The notes: generated by a model not told the origin, from the sequence alone. A stretch of DNA of 64,000 nt from Nitrososphaerota archaeon (GCA_027320425.1 DAHVLJ010000004.1:1-64000); one strand, 5' to 3'; shown: positions 46,923-54,534, counted from the first letter of the stretch. Numbers and translations: made by a program.

Positions 46923-47668
46923 CGGGGAGCCTCTCCCCCGTCCAGAGCCACCACCTGACCGGTCATGAAACTCGACTCGTCAGAAGCGAGGAACACCGCG
47001 AGCGCCGCCGCCTCCGAGGGTTTGCCGAACCTCCCCAGCGGGATCGCCGACCTGTAACCTTCGGCCTGTTTCGCATCCAGCCAGTCTACCCACGTGGTAG
47101 ACATCGAACCAAAAGCCATGCAGTTGACCCGGATGCGCGGAGCGAGCATCTTGGCGAGCATCCTGGTCATGGATATCACGGCTCCCTTGGCCGAAGCGTA
47201 GACCAGCCCGTCTGTGTCTCCCACCAAGGCCGGAGTGGACGCGACGTTGACCACCGAAGACCCGCGCTTCATCAGCCGGGCGGCACCCTGCGTGCAAAGG
47301 AACGTCCCGAACGTGTCCACGCTGAAGACCCGCTGCCACATGTCGAGGGTCGTCTTCTCGAGGGGGAGGTTCCACATCTTCCTGTCAGCGAGTCCGGCGA
47401 CGTTCACGAGTATGTCAAGGCCGCCCAGCTCGCTCCCTATCTCGCGGAACATCCCTTTCACGCTCTCGGGGTCGGATACGTCGGCGTGCACGACGATCGC
47501 CCTTCCTCCCGACCTTCTGATTGAAGCGAGGACCGGCTCACGGTGCGACCCTGCGGAGCGGTGGTTGACCACCACAGTGGCTCCTTCCCTTGAGAATCTC
47601 TTCGCTATCTCAGCGCCGATGCCCTGCGAAGAACCGGTCACCAGGGCTCGCTTGCCCTTCAGCCTCAA
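46919..47668 (-). CDS. Short-chain dehydrogenase/reductase
   Basis: A classical SDR of 249 aa: cofactor loop ALVTGSSQGIGAEIAKRFSREG, DILVNVAGLAD (NNAG equivalent), catalytic Ser in VVNVASTPALVG, and LVYASAKGAVISMTRMLA with the YxxxK pair. The C-terminus EAAALAVFLASDESSFMTGQVVALDGG is also typical. It resembles 3-oxoacyl-ACP reductase/glucose dehydrogenase-type SDRs. The R residues after the first loop (NHRSAGSHR) hint at NADP use. The substrate is unknown. Confidence 0.9.
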   Translation of the reverse strand: MRLKGKRALVTGSSQGIGAEIAKRFSREGATVVVNHRSAGSHREPVLASIRRSGGRAIVVHADVSDPESVKGMFREIGSELGGLDILVNVAGLADRKMWNLPLEKTTLDMWQRVFSVDTFGTFLCTQGAARLMKRGSSVVNVASTPALVGDTDGLVYASAKGAVISMTRMLAKMLAPRIRVNCMAFGSMSTTWVDWLDAKQAEGYRSAIPLGRFGKPSEAAALAVFLASDESSFMTGQVVALDGGEAPR

Positions 47669-47709
47669 ACGGTGTTCCGGCCACTGTTTCGGCTCTTAAG
47701 CGTTGGTAG

Positions 47710-48222
47710 CTACGGACGGGGGGCTCTGTCCCGGGCGGTCGACCCAGCCGAGTATTGCTTCAGGAACCTGATGTTGAAGAGCGAAGCCTTGGCCGAGTTC
47801 CTTACCATTTCGTCAGAGTCTGACAGCGCCTCTGTCAACACGTGCTCGGAGTCCGCGCTCCCGACCGAGCCGAGCGCTGCGGCAGACTCGTGTCTTACGA
47901 TGGGGTCCTTGTCGTTTATGACCGCGTCTGCAAGCGCGCGGTTGCCTTCGGCGAGCCCGATCTGCCCGAGAGAGAAGGCTGCCTCATGCCGTACTAGCGG
48001 GTCAGGGTCGTTGTGGAGCACGTCCGCGAGAGTCGAGACCGCCTTGTGCCCTCCGACTTCGGCGAGGATGCACACCGCGTGCACTCGCAGGACCAGGCTC
48101 GGCTCTTCCTTGAGCACCTTGATGAAATATGACTCGTCCTTCTTCTCCCATGCCTCTTCCATCCCCTTCATGACCTTCAAGGCGTAGGCTTCGTCGTCGA
48201 CCACCGTCGTGGTGTACATCAT
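47710..48222 (-). CDS. HEAT-repeat protein with paired His-Glu motifs, half-size deoxyhypusine-hydroxylase-like
   Basis: A 170-aa helical-repeat protein. Repeats run from about residue 30 to 155, each with a DPDPLVR-type turn. Two carry His-Glu at the metal position: VRHEAAFSLGQIG (H79-E80) and VRHESAAALGSVG (H111-E112), 32 residues apart. Deoxyhypusine hydroxylase (DOHH) binds its di-iron centre with four HE pairs, two in each half, about 33 residues apart and within the same LGQ and ALG contexts. This protein equals one DOHH half and could work as a dimer. Deoxyhypusine synthase is encoded at 13.5 kb. The alternative is a generic PBS-lyase HEAT protein. Confidence 0.65.
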   Translation of the reverse strand: MMYTTTVVDDEAYALKVMKGMEEAWEKKDESYFIKVLKEEPSLVLRVHAVCILAEVGGHKAVSTLADVLHNDPDPLVRHEAAFSLGQIGLAEGNRALADAVINDKDPIVRHESAAALGSVGSADSEHVLTEALSDSDEMVRNSAKASLFNIRFLKQYSAGSTARDRAPRP

Positions 48223-48245
48223 CGTACAGCCAGCCTCTTAGGGCC

Positions 48246-48251
48246 TATAAA
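48246..48251 (-). promoter_or_regulatory. TATA box of the HEAT-repeat gene
   Basis: The minus strand reads GTTTATAGG, with TTTATA 24-29 nt before the ATG at 48222. The gene therefore has its own leaderless promoter. Confidence 0.6.
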
Positions 48252-48272
48252 CGAAGCGCAGTGAGGAGGCGC

Positions 48273-49292
48273 TCAGGGCAACAGCAGGATCTTCCCCTGC
48301 ACTTCGCGGGACTCGATGATTTCGTGCGCTTCCTTTGCCGAGCTGAGAGGCAGCTTCCTGAAGATCGATGGACTCAGGCGGCCGGTCTTTGCCAACTGCA
48401 GCACGGCTTTGAGGTCTTCGCTGGTCTGGCCATAGGCACCCAGAATCTCCAATTCGTCCTGGTACACGCGGCGGACGTCGACCTCTGACTTCGGCCCCGA
48501 CGTGAGGCCGAGCACTACCATCCTCCCTCCCCTTGCCAGGCAGTCGATGCTCGCCGTCCAAGTGTCACCCCCTACGTGGTCGAAGACGACCGAAGCGCCG
48601 AGCCCTTCAGTGATAGAGCGGACCTGTTCCACGAAGTCACGGGAACGGGAGTCCACCACGTAGTCTGCGCCGAGAGCCTTCACAAAATCTCCCTTCCTTG
48701 CGTCGCCTACGGCTGCTATGACTTTGGCCCCTCGGTGCTTGGCCACCTGGACCGCGGCATGCCCAAGGCCTCCCGCGGCGCCCCACACAAGGACCGTGTC
48801 CTGCTCCCCAACCGAGGCCTTGGATACGAGGGCGTTCCATACGGTCGCGAAGTTCACCGGGAGGGCTGCGGCGACCTCGGCGTCGACTCCATCGAGCGGC
48901 AGGAGGCTCGCGGCTGGTACTCTAACCAGTTCAGCGTACCCCCCGTCGGTCGCGACCCCGACGAACCCTCTATTGACGCAGAGGTTCGGCCTGCCGCGAC
49001 GACAGTAGATGCAAGTTCCGTCGCTTAGGATCGGTCTTACCAAGACCTTCGTCCCCTTCTCGGGCCCTTCCGCGCCCGGACCCAACGACACGACCTCGCC
49101 GGCGATGTCCGTGCCGAGAATGTGGGGGAGCGTCGTCTTGTATCTACCGCCTCTGGCCCAGACGTCGATCCTGTTTACTCCGCACGCGATAACTCTGACC
49201 AGGGCTTCCCCTTCCACAGGCTTCGGCTCGGGAATATCGTCCTCCACAAGGACGTCTGGTCCGCCCGTACTGTGATACCTTGCAGCTTTCAA
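48273..49292 (-). CDS. Medium-chain dehydrogenase/reductase (quinone reductase or alcohol dehydrogenase-like)
   Basis: A 339-aa MDR protein: GEALVRVIACGVNRIDVWARGG, PHILGTDIAGEVVSLGPGAEG and the NADP loop VLVWGAAGGLGHAAVQVAKHRGAKVIAAVG. A CIYCRRGRPNLC stretch holds three cysteines in the region of the structural zinc lobe. The catalytic-zinc Cys motif of alcohol dehydrogenases (GxCGTD) is replaced by ACGVNRID, as in quinone oxidoreductases. It is therefore probably a zinc-independent reductase. The substrate is unknown. Confidence 0.87.
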   Translation of the reverse strand: MKAARYHSTGGPDVLVEDDIPEPKPVEGEALVRVIACGVNRIDVWARGGRYKTTLPHILGTDIAGEVVSLGPGAEGPEKGTKVLVRPILSDGTCIYCRRGRPNLCVNRGFVGVATDGGYAELVRVPAASLLPLDGVDAEVAAALPVNFATVWNALVSKASVGEQDTVLVWGAAGGLGHAAVQVAKHRGAKVIAAVGDARKGDFVKALGADYVVDSRSRDFVEQVRSITEGLGASVVFDHVGGDTWTASIDCLARGGRMVVLGLTSGPKSEVDVRRVYQDELEILGAYGQTSEDLKAVLQLAKTGRLSPSIFRKLPLSSAKEAHEIIESREVQGKILLLP

Positions 49293-49325
49293 ACTCTGTG
49301 GGTCAGACGAACGGAATACTTAGGG

Positions 49326-50900
49326 CTACGCGTGGGACGCGGCATCGCGCTTAGGCGGCAAGACGAGGCTCCATACTGCCACGATCGCCAGGTTGACCGC
49401 CAGCGCTATCAGACCGATGTAGAGGATACCGAAAGGCGAGGGGAGGGCATAGGTCGAATAGTGCCAGATTGAGAAGTTGTTCTTCAGTTCCATCAGATAG
49501 ACGCCGACTACCTCGCCTACGAGCAACCCCGTGATGAGTGAATGCTTGTTCAACCTGCTGGTGAAGAGCCCCAGGAATACGGCGGGAAGTGTCTGGACGA
49601 TCATGATGCCGCCGAAGAGCTGCAGCTGGATGGCGTACGTCGACACGACTACGAAGACGAACCCGAGCGCGATGAACTTGAACACCACGGAAGCCCATTT
49701 CGAAAGGGTGGTTTCCCCCTGAGGGGTAATGTTCGGCCTGAACTCCTTCACGATGTTCCTAGTGAGCAGGTTGGCCTGGGCTATGGCCATGATGGCTGCG
49801 GGCACAAGACCACCAATGAAGACGCCAAGCAGGGCAACCCCTGCGAACCAGCTCGGTAGCGTGGTCAGTATCAAAGCAGGGACGACGAGCACTCCCTGTG
49901 TGACACCAGTGCCCGACAACGGATAACCATGGAGGAAAGACATCGCCGCGCTGCTGCCGTAGACGAGGACCCCGAACATCGCGAGGACACCCAGCCCCAG
50001 ACCATAGAAAGGCAGCAGGGAAGTGCTTTTCCTGACCTTCTCTGGATCCTGAGCGCTAAGGACGCCGTTCACCGCGTGCGGGTAGAGATAGAGCGCCAGG
50101 GCGCTGATCAGGAAGGTGCTCCAGTATGCGTTGGTAAGAGTGACCGGCAGCGTCGGCAGGACTGCGATCGTATGCTGAGTTCCCGTGTTGTAAGGAGAAA
50201 GCGTCTTCGAAGCTGCTGAGAACGCCCCCCCGAACCCGCCAGAAGACGCGATGACAGCCAGAACTGCGATAACTCCGAGGAAGATGAGCAGGTCCTTCAT
50301 CACAGCGGTGAGCGTCGCTCCCCTGAGACCGCTGGTGTAAGTGAAAGCGGCGAGGACTACGAAAGCTAGCACCAGCGCGACCTCTGAGATCGTCGTCACG
50401 TCCCCGACCCCGTTCAACATCGCCGCCAAGACCGCCTGCATCCCAACAATCTGTAGGGCGATGTACGGAAGTTCGGCTATTATTCCGACTATGGCCACCA
50501 ACATGGCGAGCGTCCTGCTGTTGAAGGTGCCCTTCACGAAATCGGCAGTGGTGATGTATCCTTTCTCGTGGGACACCTTCCATAGCTTGGGCATCACCAC
50601 GATGGCTACCCCGAAGGTAAGCGCGACGTACGGGACTGCGAAGAAGTAGAAAGCTCCCGACCCAGGGACGCCGAAGATGCCTGCGTATACCCCAGATGGC
50701 ACAGAGATGAAAGTGTAGGCAGTGTACAGGTCTGCCCCCACCAAGAACCAGACCAAGACGGTCCCTAGCCGTCTCCCAGCCAGCGCCCACTCCCCGAGGT
50801 CGCTCATGTCGCCCCGCCTCCATCTGCCTCCCCAGAAGCCGAGGAATACGAAGACCACGAACAGGGCCAAGAACGCGACGATGCCTTCGATGGCTAGCAT
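49326..50900 (-). CDS. Sodium:solute symporter (SSS family), monocarboxylate-type
   Basis: A 524-aa transporter with about thirteen membrane helices. The N-terminal part has SDLGEWALAGRRLGTVLVWFLVGADLYTAYTFISVPSG, the middle has the SSS signature region TYTSGLRGATLTAVMKDLLIFLGV, and the second half has FIGGLVPAAIMAIAQANLLTRNIVKEF. The companion DUF3311 gene directly upstream is a hallmark of MctP-like monocarboxylate (lactate, pyruvate, acetate) importers. This points to uptake of organic acids. The ion and substrate are inferred from family only. Confidence 0.92.
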   Translation of the reverse strand: MLAIEGIVAFLALFVVFVFLGFWGGRWRRGDMSDLGEWALAGRRLGTVLVWFLVGADLYTAYTFISVPSGVYAGIFGVPGSGAFYFFAVPYVALTFGVAIVVMPKLWKVSHEKGYITTADFVKGTFNSRTLAMLVAIVGIIAELPYIALQIVGMQAVLAAMLNGVGDVTTISEVALVLAFVVLAAFTYTSGLRGATLTAVMKDLLIFLGVIAVLAVIASSGGFGGAFSAASKTLSPYNTGTQHTIAVLPTLPVTLTNAYWSTFLISALALYLYPHAVNGVLSAQDPEKVRKSTSLLPFYGLGLGVLAMFGVLVYGSSAAMSFLHGYPLSGTGVTQGVLVVPALILTTLPSWFAGVALLGVFIGGLVPAAIMAIAQANLLTRNIVKEFRPNITPQGETTLSKWASVVFKFIALGFVFVVVSTYAIQLQLFGGIMIVQTLPAVFLGLFTSRLNKHSLITGLLVGEVVGVYLMELKNNFSIWHYSTYALPSPFGILYIGLIALAVNLAIVAVWSLVLPPKRDAASHA

Positions 50901-50901
50901 G

Positions 50902-51096
50902 TCACGACTTGCTCCCCAACAGGTTGGCTGCGACGAAGAACAGAACCCCGCATAAGACGAGCCAGATCATCTGATACCACCAGAAGAAGGGGACCCCCGC
51001 CCACTCTGGGTTCACGACGTTATAGAAAGGGACGTCGAACAGGAACAGGAACGGGATGACAATCAAGACAGCCGCGATTGCTTCTCTTGACTTCAC
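50902..51096 (-). CDS. DUF3311 small membrane protein, symporter partner
   Basis: A 64-aa protein with two membrane helices: AIAAVLIVIPFLFLFDVPFYN and the GVPFFWWYQMIWLVLCGVLFF segment. The pattern P-FYN-VNPEWAGVPFFWWYQ is characteristic of DUF3311. It is read one nucleotide before the SSS symporter, as in bacterial MctP operons. A TATA box lies 28 nt upstream. Confidence 0.88.
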   Translation of the reverse strand: MKSREAIAAVLIVIPFLFLFDVPFYNVVNPEWAGVPFFWWYQMIWLVLCGVLFFVAANLLGSKS

Positions 51097-51123
51097 GCGC
51101 GCCGAATAGTTAGCATATTCTGA

Positions 51124-51130
51124 ATATAAG
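51124..51130 (-). promoter_or_regulatory. TATA box of the DUF3311-symporter operon
   Basis: CTTATAT on the minus strand, 28-34 nt before the DUF3311 ATG, consistent with a nearly leaderless transcript. Confidence 0.6.
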
Positions 51131-51343
51131 ATTGAGGGAAATTCAGACAGAAGACCTCAAGTTAGCCGATTGTCGAATTTCTTCAGCCACGCAAGCATCC
51201 GTACCAGGGAGGGGTTGCCGGGAGGCAACATAGAACGAAGGTCAAAGGAAGAAACCAGCTCTGACACCCTTTCGCCATGGTCGCTGCTCCAATCGGCTCT
51301 GGTGAAATCCAGGCAAGACGAACCACGCGAGCAGGACTGAAGG
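51131..51343. other. Intergenic stretch without a recognised gene
   Basis: Between the DUF3311 promoter and tRNA-Lys. A minus-strand frame is open through this stretch and the tRNA, but its translation shows no family feature and has a serine-rich composition unlike the neighbours. I see no repeat, no clear terminator and no integrase motif. Confidence 0.4.
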
Positions 51344-51475
51344 CGGGCCCTGTGGGATTCGAATTCGTGGGCGCTGTCGCGCCTCCCACGGCATGCTGGT
51401 GACTCCCACAGACTAGCTAAGAGCCAGCCGCTGACAGTGAGACGTTTCTCACTAACCTGGCTGAGCCAAGGGCCC
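51344..51475 (-). tRNA. tRNA-Lys(CTT) interrupted by three introns
   Basis: The 132-nt stretch gives a complete class I cloverleaf of 75 nt only if three introns are removed. Acceptor GGGCCCT pairs with AGGGCCC, discriminator G. D arm GCTC-AGCCAGGTTA-G[intron 51433-51451, 19 nt]AGC closes with all four pairs. Anticodon stem GCTGG pairs perfectly with CCAGC, around loop CTCTTA[intron 51401-51417, 17 nt]A, so the anticodon is CTT and this splice site is the canonical 37/38. Variable region ATGCC. T stem GTGGG-[intron 51364-51384, 21 nt]-TTCGAAT-CCCAC. Introns one and three contain their own hairpins (TGAGA/TCTCA and GGCGC-GACA-GCGCC). Exact boundaries may shift by a base. CCA is not encoded. 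Confidence 0.87.
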
Positions 51476-51501
51476 GCATTCCTTGGCGGGATTGGTGAGC
51501 G

Positions 51502-51507
51502 ATTAAA
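51502..51507 (-). promoter_or_regulatory. TATA-like box of tRNA-Lys
   Basis: TTTAAT on the minus strand, 27-32 nt before the tRNA 5' end, the expected archaeal distance. It lies in the 153-nt gap between the tRNA and dph5. Confidence 0.5.
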
Positions 51508-51597
51508 GCGTTTGTTCCGAGGTTCTGCGTTTCGAGCCTCGTCTTTGCTTTCGAGAAGGCTCTCGGCAGGCCCTCTGGGCACCGCAGATTTTCACTG

Positions 51598-51605
51598 TTG
51601 ATATA
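51598..51605 (+). promoter_or_regulatory. TATA-like box of dph5
   Basis: TGATATAC lies 24-31 nt before the TTG start of dph5, suggesting a leaderless mRNA. Confidence 0.5.
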
Positions 51606-51628
51606 CCGGAGCCGGGTTCCGGGGCTCG

Positions 51629-52669
51629 TTGGGTCGTCTCAGTTTCGTGGGCCTGGGCCTGGGGCCCAAAGGGATAACGTTGGAGGGGGTAGACGAGCTC
51701 AAGGCGGCAGACGTGGTATACCTAGAGTACTACACCACCCCGCATGAGCCTAGCCTGATCAGAGAGCTGGCAAGAGCGATAGGAAAGGACCCGACCGTAG
51801 TGGACAGGGAGTTTGTCGAAAACGGGAGCGTGATACTATCGGGAGCTGAGAAGAAGAGGGTAGCCCTCGCCGTTCTCGGAGACCCGATGATAGCGACCAC
51901 CCACAACGAGCTCAGGGCAAGGGCGATCAAGCAGGGAACAGAGACGCGGGTGATCCACTCAGCCACCATCGGATCCGCAGCCGCGAGCGTGTCAGGACTC
52001 CAGTCCTACAAGTTCTCCAGGACCGTGACAGTCACCAGAGAGTCGGTGGGGAAGCTCGCACAGGCGTACCACATCCTGCACGATAACCTCCTCGAAGGGG
52101 CGCACACGCTGCTGCTGCTCGAGTATGACCTGAAGAGCGGCGAGGGGGTATCTCCTCCCGGCGCGATCGCAGGGCTCTTTCTCGCCGAGGGGAACTTCAA
52201 GAGAGGAGTGGTCGGAGAGAAGACTTTCGCGCTAGTGCTGTCAAGGGTGGGACGGGGGGATGCGGCGCGCAAGGCGGGAGAATTGGGCGCGCTTTCGAAA
52301 CTAGACTACGGGGAGCCGCCTCACTGCATCGTCATCCCAGGAAAGTTGCACTTCTCGGAGACGGAAGCGCTGGCAGCGATATTTTCCATTCCCGAGGGCT
52401 TGGTCAGGGGCAACTCCGACGCCGTGCTTCGGACCGCACAATCCCTCGTCCCGAAATACGTGACGAAGACGAGAAGGGCGCTGGACTCCGTGAGGGACAA
52501 GCTGGGCCCCCAGTATGAGCACTTGCTCGAGAACGCGGAGCTGTACATGAAAGACGCGGAAACCTTCCTGGCCAATGGCGAAGACGAGATGGCCATGCTG
52601 AGCATAGGCTACGCCGAAGGGCTTTTGGACTCGCTGTCGTTCGCCGGAGTCGTCAAGATAGACTGGTAG
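51629..52669 (+). CDS. dph5: Diphthine synthase, with a C-terminal helical extension
   Basis: A SAM-dependent methylase of diphthamide synthesis on elongation factor aEF2. The first 260 residues are a tetrapyrrole-methylase-like fold: LSFVGLGLGPKGITLEGVDELKAADVVYLEYYTT, VALAVLGDPMIATTHNELRARA and VIHSATIGSAAASVSGLQSYKFSRTVTV. Then GRGDAARKAGELGALSKLDYGEPPHCIVIPGKLHFSETEAL completes Dph5. Family members end soon after; here about 80 more residues follow, a helical tail with YMKDAETFLANGEDEMAMLSIGYAEGLLDSL that looks like a TPR/HEPN-type helix pair. The start is TTG. Confidence 0.92.
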   Translation: MGRLSFVGLGLGPKGITLEGVDELKAADVVYLEYYTTPHEPSLIRELARAIGKDPTVVDREFVENGSVILSGAEKKRVALAVLGDPMIATTHNELRARAIKQGTETRVIHSATIGSAAASVSGLQSYKFSRTVTVTRESVGKLAQAYHILHDNLLEGAHTLLLLEYDLKSGEGVSPPGAIAGLFLAEGNFKRGVVGEKTFALVLSRVGRGDAARKAGELGALSKLDYGEPPHCIVIPGKLHFSETEALAAIFSIPEGLVRGNSDAVLRTAQSLVPKYVTKTRRALDSVRDKLGPQYEHLLENAELYMKDAETFLANGEDEMAMLSIGYAEGLLDSLSFAGVVKIDW

Positions 52670-52672
52670 CAG

Positions 52673-53272
52673 ATGAAAAGCAAACGCTTGCTCGCCGCCG
52701 TCTTCGCCATGGGCCTCGAAGGGAAGAAGGTAGGAGCCGCGTCTCTCGCGGCAGGGCTCGGGCTTACGAAAGCCGAGGCAGAGACCGAAGTCAAGGGTCT
52801 GTCTGAGAGGGGACTGGTGGAGAGATCCGGAGGCTCGATCGTCACCACTCCCAAGGGACGGAAGGAGATCAAAGTGGTCTTCATCGGGGGAGGCTTCGAG
52901 ATAATCCACTACGGCCACGTCTACACGATAGGGAAGGCAAAGGGATTGGGCGACGTGCTCGTGGTGTCCGTCGCCAGAGACACCACTATCAGGCGGAGAA
53001 AGAAGAGGGAGCCGGTCGTAGGTGAAAACGACCGGGTGAAGCTACTTTCGGCCCTGAAGGACGTCGACGCCGCCATACTCGGGGTGAAGGGAGACATCTA
53101 TGTCACGCTTCAGAAGGTCTCGCCTGACATCGTGGCCCTCGGTTACGACCAGTACCACATGGAAGGTGAGATCAAGAGGGAGGCGGCGAAACGCGGACTG
53201 AATGTCAGGGTAGTGAGACTCGGTTCACCCTATCCGGAGATAAAGACGACCAGGCTCCTTAACGAGCTCTAA
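52673..53272 (+). CDS. Nucleotidyltransferase (archaeal FAD synthase-like) with an N-terminal winged helix
   Basis: A 199-aa protein. Residues 1-65 look like a winged helix (LLAAVFAMGLEGKKVGAASLAAGLGLTKAEAETEVKGLSERGLVE). Residues 66-199 are a HIGH-type cytidylyltransferase domain like archaeal RibL: VVFIGGGFEIIHYGHVYTIGKAKGLGDVLVVSVARDTTIRRRKKREPVVGENDRVKLLSALKDVDAAILG. The usual GTFDxxHxGH reads GGFEIIHYGH, keeping both His but with Asp replaced by Glu. It could make FAD from FMN or activate another phosphate. It follows dph5 by 3 nt. Confidence 0.78.
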   Translation: MKSKRLLAAVFAMGLEGKKVGAASLAAGLGLTKAEAETEVKGLSERGLVERSGGSIVTTPKGRKEIKVVFIGGGFEIIHYGHVYTIGKAKGLGDVLVVSVARDTTIRRRKKREPVVGENDRVKLLSALKDVDAAILGVKGDIYVTLQKVSPDIVALGYDQYHMEGEIKREAAKRGLNVRVVRLGSPYPEIKTTRLLNEL

Positions 53273-53934
53273 GACTTCAGCTTCTTCTCGAGACGGGCCA
53301 TGGACGCGCTTATGGAGTCTCTTCCGATCTCCTCGGCCAACAGCCCCCTTGTGTCTTCGACGAGCATGCGCGCGACGTCTATCTTGCGGCGTGCCCCGTT
53401 AGCGACATGGTCGAAGACGGCGAGAGGAGAGCATATCGAGTAGAGAGCTTCCATCGTCTCGAAATACTTCTTCGCCTTCGAGAGCTTTCGCTGGAGGATA
53501 GAGTCGAGGACGAGGCGTTTGAGCTCTCCTACAGAGTCGAGCAGCCCCAGCAGGTAAGCCTCCGGAGAGGCACCAAGCGCTTCCATGGAAGGGATGGGTT
53601 TGCCTTTGGCTAGAGAGATGATGGTGCTAGCTTCCACCACCTCAGTCTCAGGCGAGACGATGTACCTCGAAACTGAGCTGTCAGACGACGTCTTGAGCCC
53701 TCTCAGGAGCGCCTTCGCCTTCTCGAGCTCCCGCTCCCCTTCCTTCAGCTTCCCAGTGTGCACATCGATGATTGCGCGAGAGGAGGCGGCGATTACGTCC
53801 CTGCTGTCTTTTATCACTCGGTCCCGCCGGGAAAGCTGCTCGGCGAATCGGGTCTCCATGGCCTTGATCGAGCGTCTGACTTCTTCCAAACTATTCCCAC
53901 GCACCAATCCGGGTGATGATAAGTCTACTCGCAC
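53269..53934 (-). CDS. Translin family RNA-binding protein
   Basis: A 221-aa helical protein similar to archaeal translin homologues: RDRVIKDSRDVIAASSRAIIDVHTGKLKEGERELEKAKALLRGL, then EALGASPEAYLLGLLDSVGELKRLVLDSI and YFETMEALYSICSPLAVFDHVANGARRKIDVARMLVEDTRGLLAEEI. Translins bind single-stranded RNA/DNA and in eukaryotes form the C3PO nuclease with TRAX; the archaeal role is poorly known. The GTG start at 53934 may be too early because a TATA-like CTTATCA lies just inside. TTG at 53889 is an alternative. Confidence 0.85.
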   Translation of the reverse strand: MRVDLSSPGLVRGNSLEEVRRSIKAMETRFAEQLSRRDRVIKDSRDVIAASSRAIIDVHTGKLKEGERELEKAKALLRGLKTSSDSSVSRYIVSPETEVVEASTIISLAKGKPIPSMEALGASPEAYLLGLLDSVGELKRLVLDSILQRKLSKAKKYFETMEALYSICSPLAVFDHVANGARRKIDVARMLVEDTRGLLAEEIGRDSISASMARLEKKLKS

Positions 53935-54215
53935 AAAGCGGGCCGAGGCGGCACTTTCAGAGAGCGGTCACCGCCGACGATGGCATCCAGAAGGCACCTT
54001 ATCTTAGCAGTCCCTCCCTGCTGCTAAAGAGAGCCCGGCATGGTGAAACGAACGAGCCATGTTGCGTCGCGCGCGGCGCGGAAGACGGGGCCGTGGCTCG
54101 CCTTGGATCTGTCAAAGACATGGGGAGTCCCGTCCTTAGAGTGTTTATCAAACCAGATTTTGCTGGCTGCACGGTTCGCAATGCCTTCGATGCGGGGGCG
54201 GTTTTCTTGAGGCTG
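53935..54215. other. Intergenic stretch with no supported gene
   Basis: About 280 nt between translin and the Hjc-like gene. Short frames on both strands have no recognisable family content. A possible TATA box (GTTTATCAAA, about 54141-54150) precedes the Hjc-like gene. No tRNA fold was found. Confidence 0.4.
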
Positions 54216-54534
54216 GTGAAGCGACTTCCCCAATAAGCGATACATCTCAGGCCGGGCGAAGGAGTACGCCGCCATGAATTCACTGAAGAAGGACGGGTGG
54301 GTCGTCGCCAGGAGCGCAGCTTCGCACGGGGCGGTCGACGTGTTCGCAGCAAAAGAAGGCAGGCTGCTCTTGCTCCAGGTGAAAAGCGGGAGCGCGAGGA
54401 CCACGAAGGAGGAGCTCGAGGAGTTGGTCGAGTGGGGCAAGAGTTCAAACGGGGACGCCGAGGTCTGGTACTACAAGGGGAGAGGCAAGCTGGTCAGGAG
54501 AAGGGTGCATGCGGCGGAGAGGATCAAAAGATGA
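54216..54534 (+). pseudogene. Hjc-like Holliday-junction/PD-(D/E)XK nuclease with an apparent frameshift near the N-terminus
   Basis: The uninterrupted frame from ATG 54274 gives MNSLKKDGWVVARSAASHGAVDVFAAKEGRLLLLQVKSGSARTTKEELEELVEWGKSS, with the nuclease core D-(x)n-QVKS. The family also needs an N-terminal helix with a catalytic Glu. That helix (NKRYISGRAKEYAAMN) is present just upstream in the same frame, but without any start codon. A GTG at 54216, preceded by GAGG, begins MKRLP in another frame; removing one C from the CCCC at 54228-54231 joins it to NKRYISGRAKEY. So the gene is either frameshifted or contains a homopolymer error. It is followed by a zinc-finger gene with ATGA overlap. 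Confidence 0.7.

Noticed and set aside
51157-51582. A 141-codon open frame on the minus strand
   Set aside because: It runs straight through the tRNA-Lys gene and its introns. Its translation is serine/arginine-rich with no family feature, so it is a chance frame.
54039-54204. A plus-strand frame upstream of the Hjc-like gene
   Set aside because: About 55 codons with no recognisable motif, no ribosome-binding sequence and arginine/serine-rich composition. Not enough support for a gene.
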